Below are positions 33,122 to 41,654 of a stretch of DNA of 64,000 bases, one piece after another. The translations under genes were made by a program, and so were the position numbers. The stretch covers positions 1 to 64,000 of the forward strand of contig CAZWJF010000009.1 in the NCBI GenBank assembly GCA_964634325.1, given 5' to 3'. Under the pieces are notes generated by a model. The model was not told the DNA's origin and searched no databases. It saw nothing but the letters and a program-made list of their open reading frames with translations. How positions within the stretch are numbered: position 1 is the first letter of the stretch; every line of letters starts with the position of its first letter. The DNA comes from JAJXWB01 sp964634325. GTDB taxonomy: Bacteria; Pseudomonadota; Alphaproteobacteria; Rhizobiales; Beijerinckiaceae.

Positions 33122-34438
33122 ATGAGTTTCACCGATATTGCGACCCGGACGTACAATCATTCGTTCCGGCTCGACCCGGTCCTGCGGACCCTGCTCGACA
33201 CCGACTTTTACAAGCTGCTGATGCTCCAGATGATCTGGCGCAAGCACCGCGATGTCCCGGTGTCCTTCGGCATCGTCAATCGCACCTCCGCCGTTCGCAT
33301 CGCCGACGAAATCCCGGAGGCGGAGCTGCGCGAGCAACTCGACCACGCCCGCACGCTGCGTTTCACGTCGCGCGAGCGGATATGGCTCGCGGGCAACACG
33401 TTTTACGGCGTGAAGCAGATTTTTCAGCCCGACTTCATCGAATGGCTCGCCGATTTCCGCCTGCCGGACTACGAGCTCGAGCGCCGCGACGGGCAATACG
33501 AACTGACCTTCCACGGCGCTTGGCCCTACACCACCATGTGGGAAATCCCCGCGCTCTCGATCATCAACGAGCTGCGCGCGCGAAAAGTTCTGCACGGCAT
33601 GGGGCGGTTCGAGCTGGACGTGCTCTACGCCCGCGCCAAAGCGAAATTGTGGGCCAAGATCGAACGCCTGCGCAAACTGAAGGCTGAAGGCCCGCTGCGC
33701 GTCGGCGATTTCGGCACGCGCCGCCGCCACGGCTATTTGTGGCAACGCTGGTGTTGCGAGGCCTTGCAGGAAGGCATCGGCGAGAATTTCACCGGCACGT
33801 CCAACGTGCATATCGCCATGGAGATCGGCGCCGAGGCGATCGGCACCAATGCGCACGAATTGCCGATGGTCTACGCCGCTCTCGCCGGCGACGACGCGCA
33901 GCGCGTCCGCGATTCCCGCTACAGCGTGTTGCAGTCCTGGAGCGATTCCTATTCCGGCAATCTGCTGGTGTTCCTGCCGGACGCCTACGGCACGACGGAA
34001 TTCCTGCGCGACGCGCCGGACTGGGTCGCCGACTGGACGGGCGCGCGCCCGGATTCCAAGGCGCCGATCGAGGCGGGCGAGGAGCTTGTCGCCTGGTGGG
34101 CGGCGCGGGGGCGCGATCCCCGGGACAAGCTGGTCATCTTCTCCGACGCGATGGATATCGATTCCATCGAAGAGACGTCGCGCCATTTTCGCGGGCGCGT
34201 GCGGGTCAGCTACGGCTGGGGCACCAATCTGACCAATGATTTTCTGGGCTGCGATCCCGCCGGCGGCGACCGGTTGAAGGCCATTTCTCTGGTCTGCAAG
34301 GTGATGGGCGCGGCAGGGCGTCCCGCAGTGAAGCTTTCGGACAATCCGCTGAAGGCGACGGGGCCTGAATCCGAGGTCCAGCGCTATCGCGGGATATTCG
34401 GCCGCGAGGGAATGAAAGCGCAGCCGGTGCTGGTCTGA
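33122..34438 (+). CDS. pncB: Nicotinate phosphoribosyltransferase
   Basis: A 438-residue enzyme of NAD salvage that joins nicotinate to PRPP, with ATP hydrolysis, to give nicotinate mononucleotide. Landmarks are LLDTDFYKLLMLQMIW near the N-terminus, FGTRRRHGYLWQRW (about 200-213, with the conserved regulatory His), GTSNVHIAMEIGAEAIGTNAHE and, near the C-terminus, SYGWGTNLTNDF and KLSDNPLKATG. Length and motifs match proteobacterial PncB. It converges on the HAD phosphatase gene. No niacin-responsive site was recognised upstream. Confidence 0.95.
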   Translation: MSFTDIATRTYNHSFRLDPVLRTLLDTDFYKLLMLQMIWRKHRDVPVSFGIVNRTSAVRIADEIPEAELREQLDHARTLRFTSRERIWLAGNTFYGVKQIFQPDFIEWLADFRLPDYELERRDGQYELTFHGAWPYTTMWEIPALSIINELRARKVLHGMGRFELDVLYARAKAKLWAKIERLRKLKAEGPLRVGDFGTRRRHGYLWQRWCCEALQEGIGENFTGTSNVHIAMEIGAEAIGTNAHELPMVYAALAGDDAQRVRDSRYSVLQSWSDSYSGNLLVFLPDAYGTTEFLRDAPDWVADWTGARPDSKAPIEAGEELVAWWAARGRDPRDKLVIFSDAMDIDSIEETSRHFRGRVRVSYGWGTNLTNDFLGCDPAGGDRLKAISLVCKVMGAAGRPAVKLSDNPLKATGPESEVQRYRGIFGREGMKAQPVLV

Positions 34439-34457
34439 CGCGTTCCGGCGCGCGCGC

Positions 34458-35129
34458 TCAGTAAGTCTTCCAGTCGAACCCTTCGAGCGACGGCAGGATC
34501 GCCGTGGCGCCCTCGAACGTCTCGTGCGCCGTGTAGAGGCCAGGCGTCACGATCGTCGGTATCCCGGCGGCGCGCGCCGCAGCCAGTCCGTTGCGCGAAT
34601 CCTCGAAGGCGAGGCATTCGTTCGCGGACAGATCGAGCCGTTTCAGCGCCAGCAGATAGGCGTCGGGCGCAGGTTTCTTCACCGGCGCATCCTCGGCGCC
34701 CACGATTGCGTCGAACAGCGCGAACCCTTCCGTTCCCAGCGTCGCCTCGATCAGCGCCTCGATATTCGCGCGCGACGTGGTGGTGCAGATCGCGAGCTTG
34801 AGACCGGCCGCATGGCCGCGCCGGATCAAATCCTCGACGCCGGGCCGCAAATGCGCCTGCCCGCCGCGCGTCAAGGCGCCGTAATGATCGTTCTTGGCGA
34901 GATGCATGCGCTGCACGTGGTCGTCCGCCAGCTCCGCCCCGATCATCCCGGCGTAGGCGCGCATCCGCTCCTTGCCGCCGGTGGTCTTCAAAAGGTCGCG
35001 GTAGAGATCGACATCCCAGCTCCAGTCGAGCCCATGTTCCGCGAACACGCGATTGAACGCCGCGCGGTGGATTTCCTCCGTTTCGGCCAACGTCCCGTCG
35101 ACGTCGAAGATCAGGGCCTGGATTGTCAC
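34458..35129 (-). CDS. HAD-superfamily phosphatase, CbbY/beta-phosphoglucomutase-like
   Basis: A 223-residue HAD hydrolase. Motif I is FDVDGTLAETEEIHR (nucleophile Asp9, acid Asp11), motif II the Thr/Ser in ICTTTSRANIEAL, motif III Lys in VKKPAPDAYLLAL and motif IV EDSRNGLAAARAAG. A helical cap follows motif I, placing it in the CbbY/phosphoglycolate phosphatase-like subfamily I. The GTG at 35129 is preferred because GGGGAG lies about nine bases upstream; an ATG at 35174 lacks a site. CbbY proteins of autotrophs dephosphorylate xylulose-1,5-bisphosphate; with no Rubisco genes visible here the substrate stays open. Confidence 0.87.
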   Translation of the reverse strand: MTIQALIFDVDGTLAETEEIHRAAFNRVFAEHGLDWSWDVDLYRDLLKTTGGKERMRAYAGMIGAELADDHVQRMHLAKNDHYGALTRGGQAHLRPGVEDLIRRGHAAGLKLAICTTTSRANIEALIEATLGTEGFALFDAIVGAEDAPVKKPAPDAYLLALKRLDLSANECLAFEDSRNGLAAARAAGIPTIVTPGLYTAHETFEGATAILPSLEGFDWKTY

Positions 35130-35226
35130 TCGGTCGTCTCCCCGCAGTCGCCTTGGCGGCGATGTCGTATTCATTTCATTGAATATGTCTCATCTTTCGG
35201 TCGCGGTAAACCACGCTGAAAATCAC

Positions 35227-35242
35227 ATAAAGAAATCTTTAT
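35227..35242. promoter_or_regulatory. Palindromic operator upstream of ahcY
   Basis: ATAAAGA-AA-TCTTTAT is a perfect seven-base inverted repeat in an otherwise GC-rich genome, just ahead of the ahcY -35 box. Its form resembles operators of ArsR-type methionine-cycle regulators (SahR/SamR) described in Proteobacteria; that identity is inference from gene context. Confidence 0.55.
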
Positions 35243-35249
35243 ATGTTTA

Positions 35250-35278
35250 TTGCGCTATCTCGTGCGCGCTGCTATAGG
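35250..35278 (+). promoter_or_regulatory. Likely ahcY promoter
   Basis: TTGCGC (35250-35255) and TATAGG (35273-35278) are spaced by 17 bases, 40 bases before the ahcY start. The palindromic operator lies four to eight bases upstream of the -35 box. Confidence 0.5.
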
Positions 35279-35317
35279 ACCGCCCAAGCCAGCCCGGGAC
35301 ACCAGCAGGAACGACTT

Positions 35318-36724
<1,407 letters not shown>

Positions 36725-36725
36725 T

Positions 36726-36744
36726 CCCCGCGCGTTGCGCGGGG
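36726..36744 (+). terminator. Hairpin after ahcY
   Basis: An eight-base-pair GC stem (CCCCGCGC, loop GTT, GCGCGGGG) starts two bases after the ahcY stop. There is no long T-run, so it is a probable but not classical terminator. Confidence 0.55.
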
Positions 36745-36771
36745 CATCCTCGGCGTTTCGCACTTCGAAAC

Positions 36772-36814
36772 AGGGCTAAACAGGTTTTGCAAGAAACCTG
36801 TTTAGCCCTATACT
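36772..36814 (+). promoter_or_regulatory. Perfect 16-bp palindrome overlapping the ferredoxin-P450 promoter
   Basis: Arms AGGGCTAAACAGGTTT (36772-36787) and AAACCTGTTTAGCCCT (36794-36809) are perfect reverse complements with a six-base loop, and flanks CTTCGAAA/TTTCGAAG extend the symmetry. TTGCAA (36787-36792) and TATACT (36809-36814), 16 bases apart, form a good sigma-70 promoter inside it, so a repressor bound here would cover both boxes. It could also act as a terminator after ahcY. Confidence 0.65.
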
Positions 36815-36854
36815 TTTTCGAAGCGACGAAGACAAAAGCGCTGGGGAAGAGGAA

Positions 36855-37175
36855 ATGCCTAAGATTCATTACGTTGCGCATGATGGAACGGATCGCGCGG
36901 TCGAGGTGCCCGCGGGCGAATCCGTGATGCGCGGGGCCGTGCTCAATTCCGTGCCGGGCATCGACGCGGATTGCGGCGGCGAATGCGCCTGCGCGACGTG
37001 CCACGTCTATGTCGACGACGCGTGGAAGGATAAGGTGGGTCAGCCGAGCGAGCAGGAGACGAGCATGCTCGGCTTCGTCGACAGCGTGAAAGAGACCTCG
37101 CGCCTGTCTTGCCAGATCAAGGTGACGGCGGAACTCGATGGACTGGTCGTCCATCTGCCGGAAAGCCAGCACTGA
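36855..37175 (+). CDS. 2Fe-2S ferredoxin, adrenodoxin/putidaredoxin type
   Basis: A 106-residue electron carrier. Cluster ligands are Cys40, Cys46 and Cys49 (DADCGGECACATCHVY, the C-x5-C-x2-C pattern) and Cys86 (RLSCQIKV). A strong AAGAGGAA precedes the start. Vertebrate-type [2Fe-2S] ferredoxins of this class feed bacterial P450s, and a CYP153 gene follows after 80 bases, so it is very likely the P450 redox partner. No ferredoxin reductase gene is nearby. Confidence 0.93.
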   Translation: MPKIHYVAHDGTDRAVEVPAGESVMRGAVLNSVPGIDADCGGECACATCHVYVDDAWKDKVGQPSEQETSMLGFVDSVKETSRLSCQIKVTAELDGLVVHLPESQH

Positions 37176-37255
37176 GCGAGCCAAAACCGCCGCAATCGCG
37201 GCGCTAGTTTCTTGCATATCGAAACATCGCCATTGGAAGTCTCGGGAGGACAACC

Positions 37256-38512
37256 ATGAACGAGCACGCCGCCGTCGATCACGCCGCATTGGCCGAAAGC
37301 ATGCCGATCGAGGACATCAACGTCTCCGATCCGAAGCTCTACCAGCAGGACGTCTGGATGCATTATTTCCGCCGGCTACGCCGCGACGCGCCGGTGCATT
37401 ACTGCAAGGACAGCCCGATCGGGCCGTACTGGTCGGTCACGAAATACAAGGACATCGTTTCCGTCGAAGTGAACCACAAGGCGTTCTCCTCGAGTTCGTC
37501 TTTCGGCGGCATCACATTGCGCGACCGTACCGGCGATCTCGAACTGCCGATGTTCATCGCCATGGATCCGCCCAAGCACGACGAGCAGCGCAAGATCGTG
37601 CAGCCCATCGTTTCGCCCGCCAATCTCGCCAGCTTCGAAGGCCTGATCCGCAGCCGCATCCAGAACACGCTCGACAGCCTGCCGCGCGGCGAAGCGTTCG
37701 ACTGGGTCGACAAGGTCTCGATCGAACTGACCGGCCAGATGCTGGCGACGCTCTTCGACTTTCCGTTCGAACAGCGCCGCAAGCTGACCTATTGGTCGGA
37801 CGTCGCCACCACCGACCTCAACAATCCGGATCGCCTCATCAACAGCGAAGAAGAGCGCGAAAAGGTTTTCGCCGAATGTCTCGGCGCCTTCATGCAGCTC
37901 TGGAACCAGCGCGTGAACGCCAAGGAGCTCGGCGGCGATCTCATTTCGATGCTGGTGAGCGGCGAAGCCACGCGCAACATGCATCCGCGCGAATACCTCG
38001 GCAACGTCATCCTGCTGATCGTCGGCGGGAACGACACGACGCGCAATTCCATGACGGGCTCGGTCTGGTTCTTCAACCAGAACCCGGATCAGTTCGCCAA
38101 GCTGCGCGCCGATCCCAAGCTGCTGGACTCCGCCGTGCCGGAGATCATCCGCTATCAGACGCCTCTCGCCTACATGCGCCGCACGGCCATCGCCGACACG
38201 GAAGTCGGCGGCAAGCTGATCAAGAAGGGCGACAAGCTCGCGATGTGGTACATCTCGGGCAATCGCGACGAGGACTCGATCGAAAATCCCGATCAGTTCA
38301 TCATCGACCGTGAGCGGCCGCGCCAGCACCTCTCCTTCGGCTTCGGCATTCATCGCTGCGTCGGCAATCGCCTCGGCGAATTGCAGCTGAAGATTCTCTG
38401 GGAAGAGATTTTGAAGCGCGACATGAAGATCGAGGTGCTGAGCCCGCCGAAGCGCGTCTACTCGTCCTTCGTGCACGGCTATTCCGAGCTGATGGTGAAG
38501 ATCGCGCCCTAA
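37256..38512 (+). CDS. Cytochrome P450, CYP153 family (terminal alkane/fatty-acid hydroxylase)
   Basis: A 418-residue soluble P450. The I-helix is VGGNDTTRNSMTGS, the K-helix ExxR EIIR in VPEIIRYQTPLAYMRR, and the heme loop FGFGIHRCVGNRLGE with Cys368 as the iron ligand. CYP153 landmarks include FGPYWSVT-like IGPYWSVTKY, GGITL, LPMFIAMDPPKHDEQRK, FDWVDKVSIELTGQMLATLFDFP and YWSDVAT. CYP153 enzymes hydroxylate medium-chain alkanes or fatty acids at the terminal carbon. The start has GGAGGA upstream. Expression is probably driven from the palindromic promoter ahead of the ferredoxin gene. Confidence 0.92.
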   Translation: MNEHAAVDHAALAESMPIEDINVSDPKLYQQDVWMHYFRRLRRDAPVHYCKDSPIGPYWSVTKYKDIVSVEVNHKAFSSSSSFGGITLRDRTGDLELPMFIAMDPPKHDEQRKIVQPIVSPANLASFEGLIRSRIQNTLDSLPRGEAFDWVDKVSIELTGQMLATLFDFPFEQRRKLTYWSDVATTDLNNPDRLINSEEEREKVFAECLGAFMQLWNQRVNAKELGGDLISMLVSGEATRNMHPREYLGNVILLIVGGNDTTRNSMTGSVWFFNQNPDQFAKLRADPKLLDSAVPEIIRYQTPLAYMRRTAIADTEVGGKLIKKGDKLAMWYISGNRDEDSIENPDQFIIDRERPRQHLSFGFGIHRCVGNRLGELQLKILWEEILKRDMKIEVLSPPKRVYSSFVHGYSELMVKIAP

Positions 38513-38522
38513 AGTGCGCTGC

Positions 38523-38549
38523 GCCCTCTCCCGCAAAGCGGGGGAGGGC
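38523..38549. terminator. GC hairpin after the P450 gene
   Basis: GCCCTCTCCCGC and GCGGGGGAGGGC pair with one T-G mismatch around an AAA loop in the gap between convergent genes. The CCCTCTCCCGC form also resembles dispersed repeats of related genomes. No T-run is seen on either strand. Confidence 0.5.
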
Positions 38550-38560
38550 CGCCAGAGGGT

Positions 38561-39184
38561 TCAAGCCCCGCGCATCGCCGTCACGCGCGCGCCGGGCAAT
38601 CTGCTCTGAGCCAGCAAGTCCTCCGCGCCGAGGAGCGCGCCCGGTCCCGCGATCCAGATCGGGCAATTCGCCAGCGCGGCGAAGTCCGGAAATCGTGCGT
38701 CCACATAATCGCGTTGCGCGAGCCACGCCGTCGACACAGGCGAAGGCGGATCGATGTCTTCGATCAGCAGCAGATGCGCCGCGCCGAGTTTTCCTGCGAG
38801 CCAGGCGGCGAGCGAATCGGATGAAATCTCCGATGTCGCGGGAATGTCGGTCGCCGTTATTCCCATCCGCGCCGGCGCCCAGATGGCGATGCGCCGCGCC
38901 GCGATAGCGCCTCGCAGCTCCTCCTCCGTTTGCGCGATCGCCGGCGAGGGCCTGACGGCGGCCAGCGCCACCGCGAATTGATCCATCGCCATCAGCGTCA
39001 AGCGCTGAGCCGCCACGGCGTGGAGCCCCATCTCTTTGGACGTCGCGCGCGCCGCGACGCTGAGCGGGCCGTCTCCGGGCGCCATGACCAGAGAGCCGGG
39101 CCAGACAGCGAGGGCGTCGAGCCAGTGCGCAAGATGCGGCGTTCCGGTCAGCCGCCCGCTGATCCTGGCGATGAGCAGGTTCAA
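38561..39184 (-). CDS. Amino-acid-kinase-fold protein, MfnE-like (methylofuran biosynthesis)
   Basis: A 207-residue protein beginning at a TTG (39184) that overlaps the upstream MfnB-FolB stop as TTGA. It carries amino-acid-kinase-type features: WPGSLVMAPGDGPLS near residue 33, TSEISSDSLAAWLAGKLGA (the SSD..A..A substrate-binding loop) and LLIEDIDPP. Small proteins of this fold next to MfnB homologues correspond to MfnE, which phosphorylates the aminomethylfuran phosphate in methanofuran synthesis. In methylotrophic bacteria such genes belong to the tetrahydromethanopterin/methylofuran formaldehyde-oxidation set. Function is inferred from fold and neighbour. Confidence 0.68.
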   Translation of the reverse strand: MNLLIARISGRLTGTPHLAHWLDALAVWPGSLVMAPGDGPLSVAARATSKEMGLHAVAAQRLTLMAMDQFAVALAAVRPSPAIAQTEEELRGAIAARRIAIWAPARMGITATDIPATSEISSDSLAAWLAGKLGAAHLLLIEDIDPPSPVSTAWLAQRDYVDARFPDFAALANCPIWIAGPGALLGAEDLLAQSRLPGARVTAMRGA

Positions 39185-40293
39185 GCGCGCTGGCCGCCGT
39201 CGGCCGCGCCGAGAGAGCGAAAGCGCGTGCGCGGCTGGCGCGGTTCGGCGGACTGCTCGCGCTCGATCTCCACGCCGACCGCGCCCTCGATGATGTCGAG
39301 CTTCTCCACGCGGACGCGCACCCGCTTCACGCGGCGGTCGCGCAGCGCGGCGGCGGCGATTTCTTCCGCCATGGTCTCGACCAGCTTCACGTGGCCGGAT
39401 TGAATCATGCGCCTGATGGCGTCGACGATCACGTCGTAGGAGACGACGTCGCCGAAATCGTCGGCCACGCGCTTGGCGCGCGGAACGTCGGCTTCCACGT
39501 TGAAGCGCATGCGCTGGGGCTTCTTCGTCTCGTAGTTGTAGACGCCGATATTCGCGTCGACGAGGAAGTCCCGCACGAAGATTCGGTCGGTCTGCTGCGG
39601 CCCTTCGCCGGCGTGAAGGCCGGCGTCGATCAGCGCGCGGATGGCGGCCACCGCGTCGCGGTCGATGCCGTTGCGTCGGTCGCCGGCGCCGCAGAGCGCG
39701 CTGCGGAACCCGAGGAAGTCGGCGTCGAGCGCGACAAGGCGCGGCACGTCCGGGGCTTCGAGCGAGCCCGAGACGCCAGCCGACAGACCGGCCGCCCTGC
39801 ATCGCTCGATGAAGCGCGCAGCGTCGGCGGCGTCCAGCGTCTCGAGAAAGCGGCCGCGCGTCTTGTCGACCGTGTCGAGCATTGCGCCGGAAAACCCCGC
39901 CGCCGCCAGTTCGTCGATCATGTCGAGCGGCGGGTCGCGGTCGGCGAGAAAGACCGCCACGAGCTGGATGTCGTCGGTCAGCGGCGCGAGCGATACGATC
40001 TTGGCGCGCGCGTCGGGCTCGTCGGCGAAACCGACTTTTACGATGTCGGCGCCGGCCGCGCGCAGCGCCTCGACGGCCGCGTAGAGCCGCACGCCATTCA
40101 GCTCGAGCGCGCCAGCGGCCGCGCTTACCGGCCGCGCGCCGCCGACCGCGCGCGCGATCTGGGCCACGACGTCGGGGGCCGGCGCGCCGAGGGCGCCGCG
40201 ATCGGGGTCCGTGCAATCGACGATATCGGCGCCGCATTCGAGGGCGACGGTCGCTTCGGCGGCGCTGACGACGCTGGCGAGAAAGGCGGTCAT
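39181..40293 (-). CDS. MfnB (DUF556)-FolB fusion, methylofuran/pterin biosynthesis
   Basis: A 370-residue two-domain protein. Residues 1-about 230 match MfnB, the synthase of the furan phosphate precursor of methanofuran: IVKVGF, AMLDTVDKTRGRF (Asp and Lys of the active site), VSGSLEAPDVPRL and FRSALCGAGDRRNGIDRD. Residues about 245-355 are FolB/dihydroneopterin-aldolase-like, starting DRIFVRDFLVDANIGVYNYE. The segment equivalent to the DVKNP motif of the archaeal enzyme reads VDCTDP, so the N-terminal Schiff-base Lys appears to be Thr. This points to C1 metabolism through methylofuran. The two activities in one chain suggest linked cofactor pathways. Confidence 0.8.
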   Translation of the reverse strand: MTAFLASVVSAAEATVALECGADIVDCTDPDRGALGAPAPDVVAQIARAVGGARPVSAAAGALELNGVRLYAAVEALRAAGADIVKVGFADEPDARAKIVSLAPLTDDIQLVAVFLADRDPPLDMIDELAAAGFSGAMLDTVDKTRGRFLETLDAADAARFIERCRAAGLSAGVSGSLEAPDVPRLVALDADFLGFRSALCGAGDRRNGIDRDAVAAIRALIDAGLHAGEGPQQTDRIFVRDFLVDANIGVYNYETKKPQRMRFNVEADVPRAKRVADDFGDVVSYDVIVDAIRRMIQSGHVKLVETMAEEIAAAALRDRRVKRVRVRVEKLDIIEGAVGVEIEREQSAEPRQPRTRFRSLGAADGGQRA

Positions 40294-40437
40294 GTCTGGG
40301 GCTCGGGTGCGGTCGCGGCGTCATAGGGCTATTGGCGCAGAACGGCAATGCCGGCTGTGCGGGTTGTGCGGTTCGCGCGGGCTCAGCTACACAGAACCGA
40401 ATGCCCGCATCCGACGGGCGACGCCCGGGAAACAGCG

Positions 40438-41610
40438 ATGACCAGCACGCACGAGCCGCCGACCGACCCTCATGCCGAAATCCGCGACGCGGTGCGCAAA
40501 CTCTGCGCGGGGTTTCCGGGCGAATACTGGCGCAAGCTCGACCGCGTCGGCGAATATCCGACCGCCTTCGTCCAGGCCCTGACCGAATCCGGGTTCCTCT
40601 CGGCCCTCATTCCGGAAAGCTACGGCGGGGCGGGCCTCGGCCTTTCGGCGGCCTGCGCGATCCTCGAGGAAATCCAGGCCGCCGGCTGCAACGGCGCCGC
40701 CTGCCACGCGCAGATGTACGTGATGGGCACGGTTCTGCGGCACGGTTCGGAAGAGCAGAAGCGCAAATATCTGCCAGAAGTCGCCTCTGGTCGCCTGCGC
40801 CTGCAGGCCTTCGGCGTGACCGAGCCGACCTCGGGCACCGACACGACGTCGCTCAAGACCTTCGCCCGCCGCGAGGGCGACAAATACATCGTCAATGGCC
40901 AGAAAATCTGGACGTCGCGGGCCGAACATTCCGACCTCATGATCCTGCTCGCCCGCACCACGCCTCGCGAGCAGACGCAGAAGAAGACGGACGGCCTCAG
41001 CGTCTTCATCGTCGACATGCGCAAGGCGCTCGGCAATGGCCTCACCATCCGGCCGATCCGCACGATGATGAACCACGGCACGACGGAAGTGTTCTTCGAC
41101 AATATGGAAGTGCCGGCCGAGAACCTGATCGGCGAGGAGGGCAAGGGCTTCCGCTACATTCTCTCGGGCATGAACGCGGAACGCATTCTCATCGCCTATG
41201 AATGCATCGGCGACGCGAAATGGTTCACCGAGAAGGCGACCAATTACGCCAAGGAGCGCAGTGTGTTCGGCCGGCCGATCGGCCAGAACCAGGGCATCCA
41301 GTTCCCGATCGCCCGCGCTTACGCAAATATGCGCGCGGCGGAGCTGATGGCGCGCGAGGCCGCGCGTTTGTACGAAGCCGGCCAGAACTGCGGCGCGGAA
41401 GCCAATATGGCGAAGATGCTGGCGGCCGACGCCTCCAACGAGGCGGCCAATGTCTGCATCCAGACGCACGGCGGCTTCGGCTTCGCCGAGGAATACGACG
41501 TCGAACGCAAGTTCCGCGAAACGCGCCTCTATCAGGTCGCGCCGATTTCCACCAATCTGATCCTGTCCTTCGTCGCCGAGCACGTGCTCGGCATGCCGCG
41601 CTCCTATTAG
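40438..41610 (+). CDS. Acyl-CoA dehydrogenase
   Basis: A 390-residue FAD enzyme of the acyl-CoA dehydrogenase family. Landmarks: IPESYGGAGLGLSAA, FGVTEPTSGTDTTSLKTFARR (FAD/substrate), KIWTSRAEHSD, and QTHGGFGFAEEYDVERKFRETRLYQ. The usual C-terminal YEGTSEI catalytic Glu region reads YQVAPISTNLI, so that Glu is absent; a Glu in AYECIGDA (near residue 262) may act as base, as in isovaleryl/long-chain members. It oxidises a fatty or branched acyl-CoA at C2-C3. The next two genes encode oxidoreductases on the same strand, possibly one catabolic operon. Substrate is unknown. Confidence 0.87.
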   Translation: MTSTHEPPTDPHAEIRDAVRKLCAGFPGEYWRKLDRVGEYPTAFVQALTESGFLSALIPESYGGAGLGLSAACAILEEIQAAGCNGAACHAQMYVMGTVLRHGSEEQKRKYLPEVASGRLRLQAFGVTEPTSGTDTTSLKTFARREGDKYIVNGQKIWTSRAEHSDLMILLARTTPREQTQKKTDGLSVFIVDMRKALGNGLTIRPIRTMMNHGTTEVFFDNMEVPAENLIGEEGKGFRYILSGMNAERILIAYECIGDAKWFTEKATNYAKERSVFGRPIGQNQGIQFPIARAYANMRAAELMAREAARLYEAGQNCGAEANMAKMLAADASNEAANVCIQTHGGFGFAEEYDVERKFRETRLYQVAPISTNLILSFVAEHVLGMPRSY

Positions 41611-41654
41611 TTTCTTGGCGACCAGACGCGTCGTCCGCCAACGAAGGAAACCCC

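Noticed and set aside
38561..40348. A single 595-residue protein covering both methylofuran genes
   Set aside because: Only the last about 207 residues look like a protein; the first part is an out-of-frame reading of the MfnB-FolB gene. The real gene starts at the TTG at 39184.
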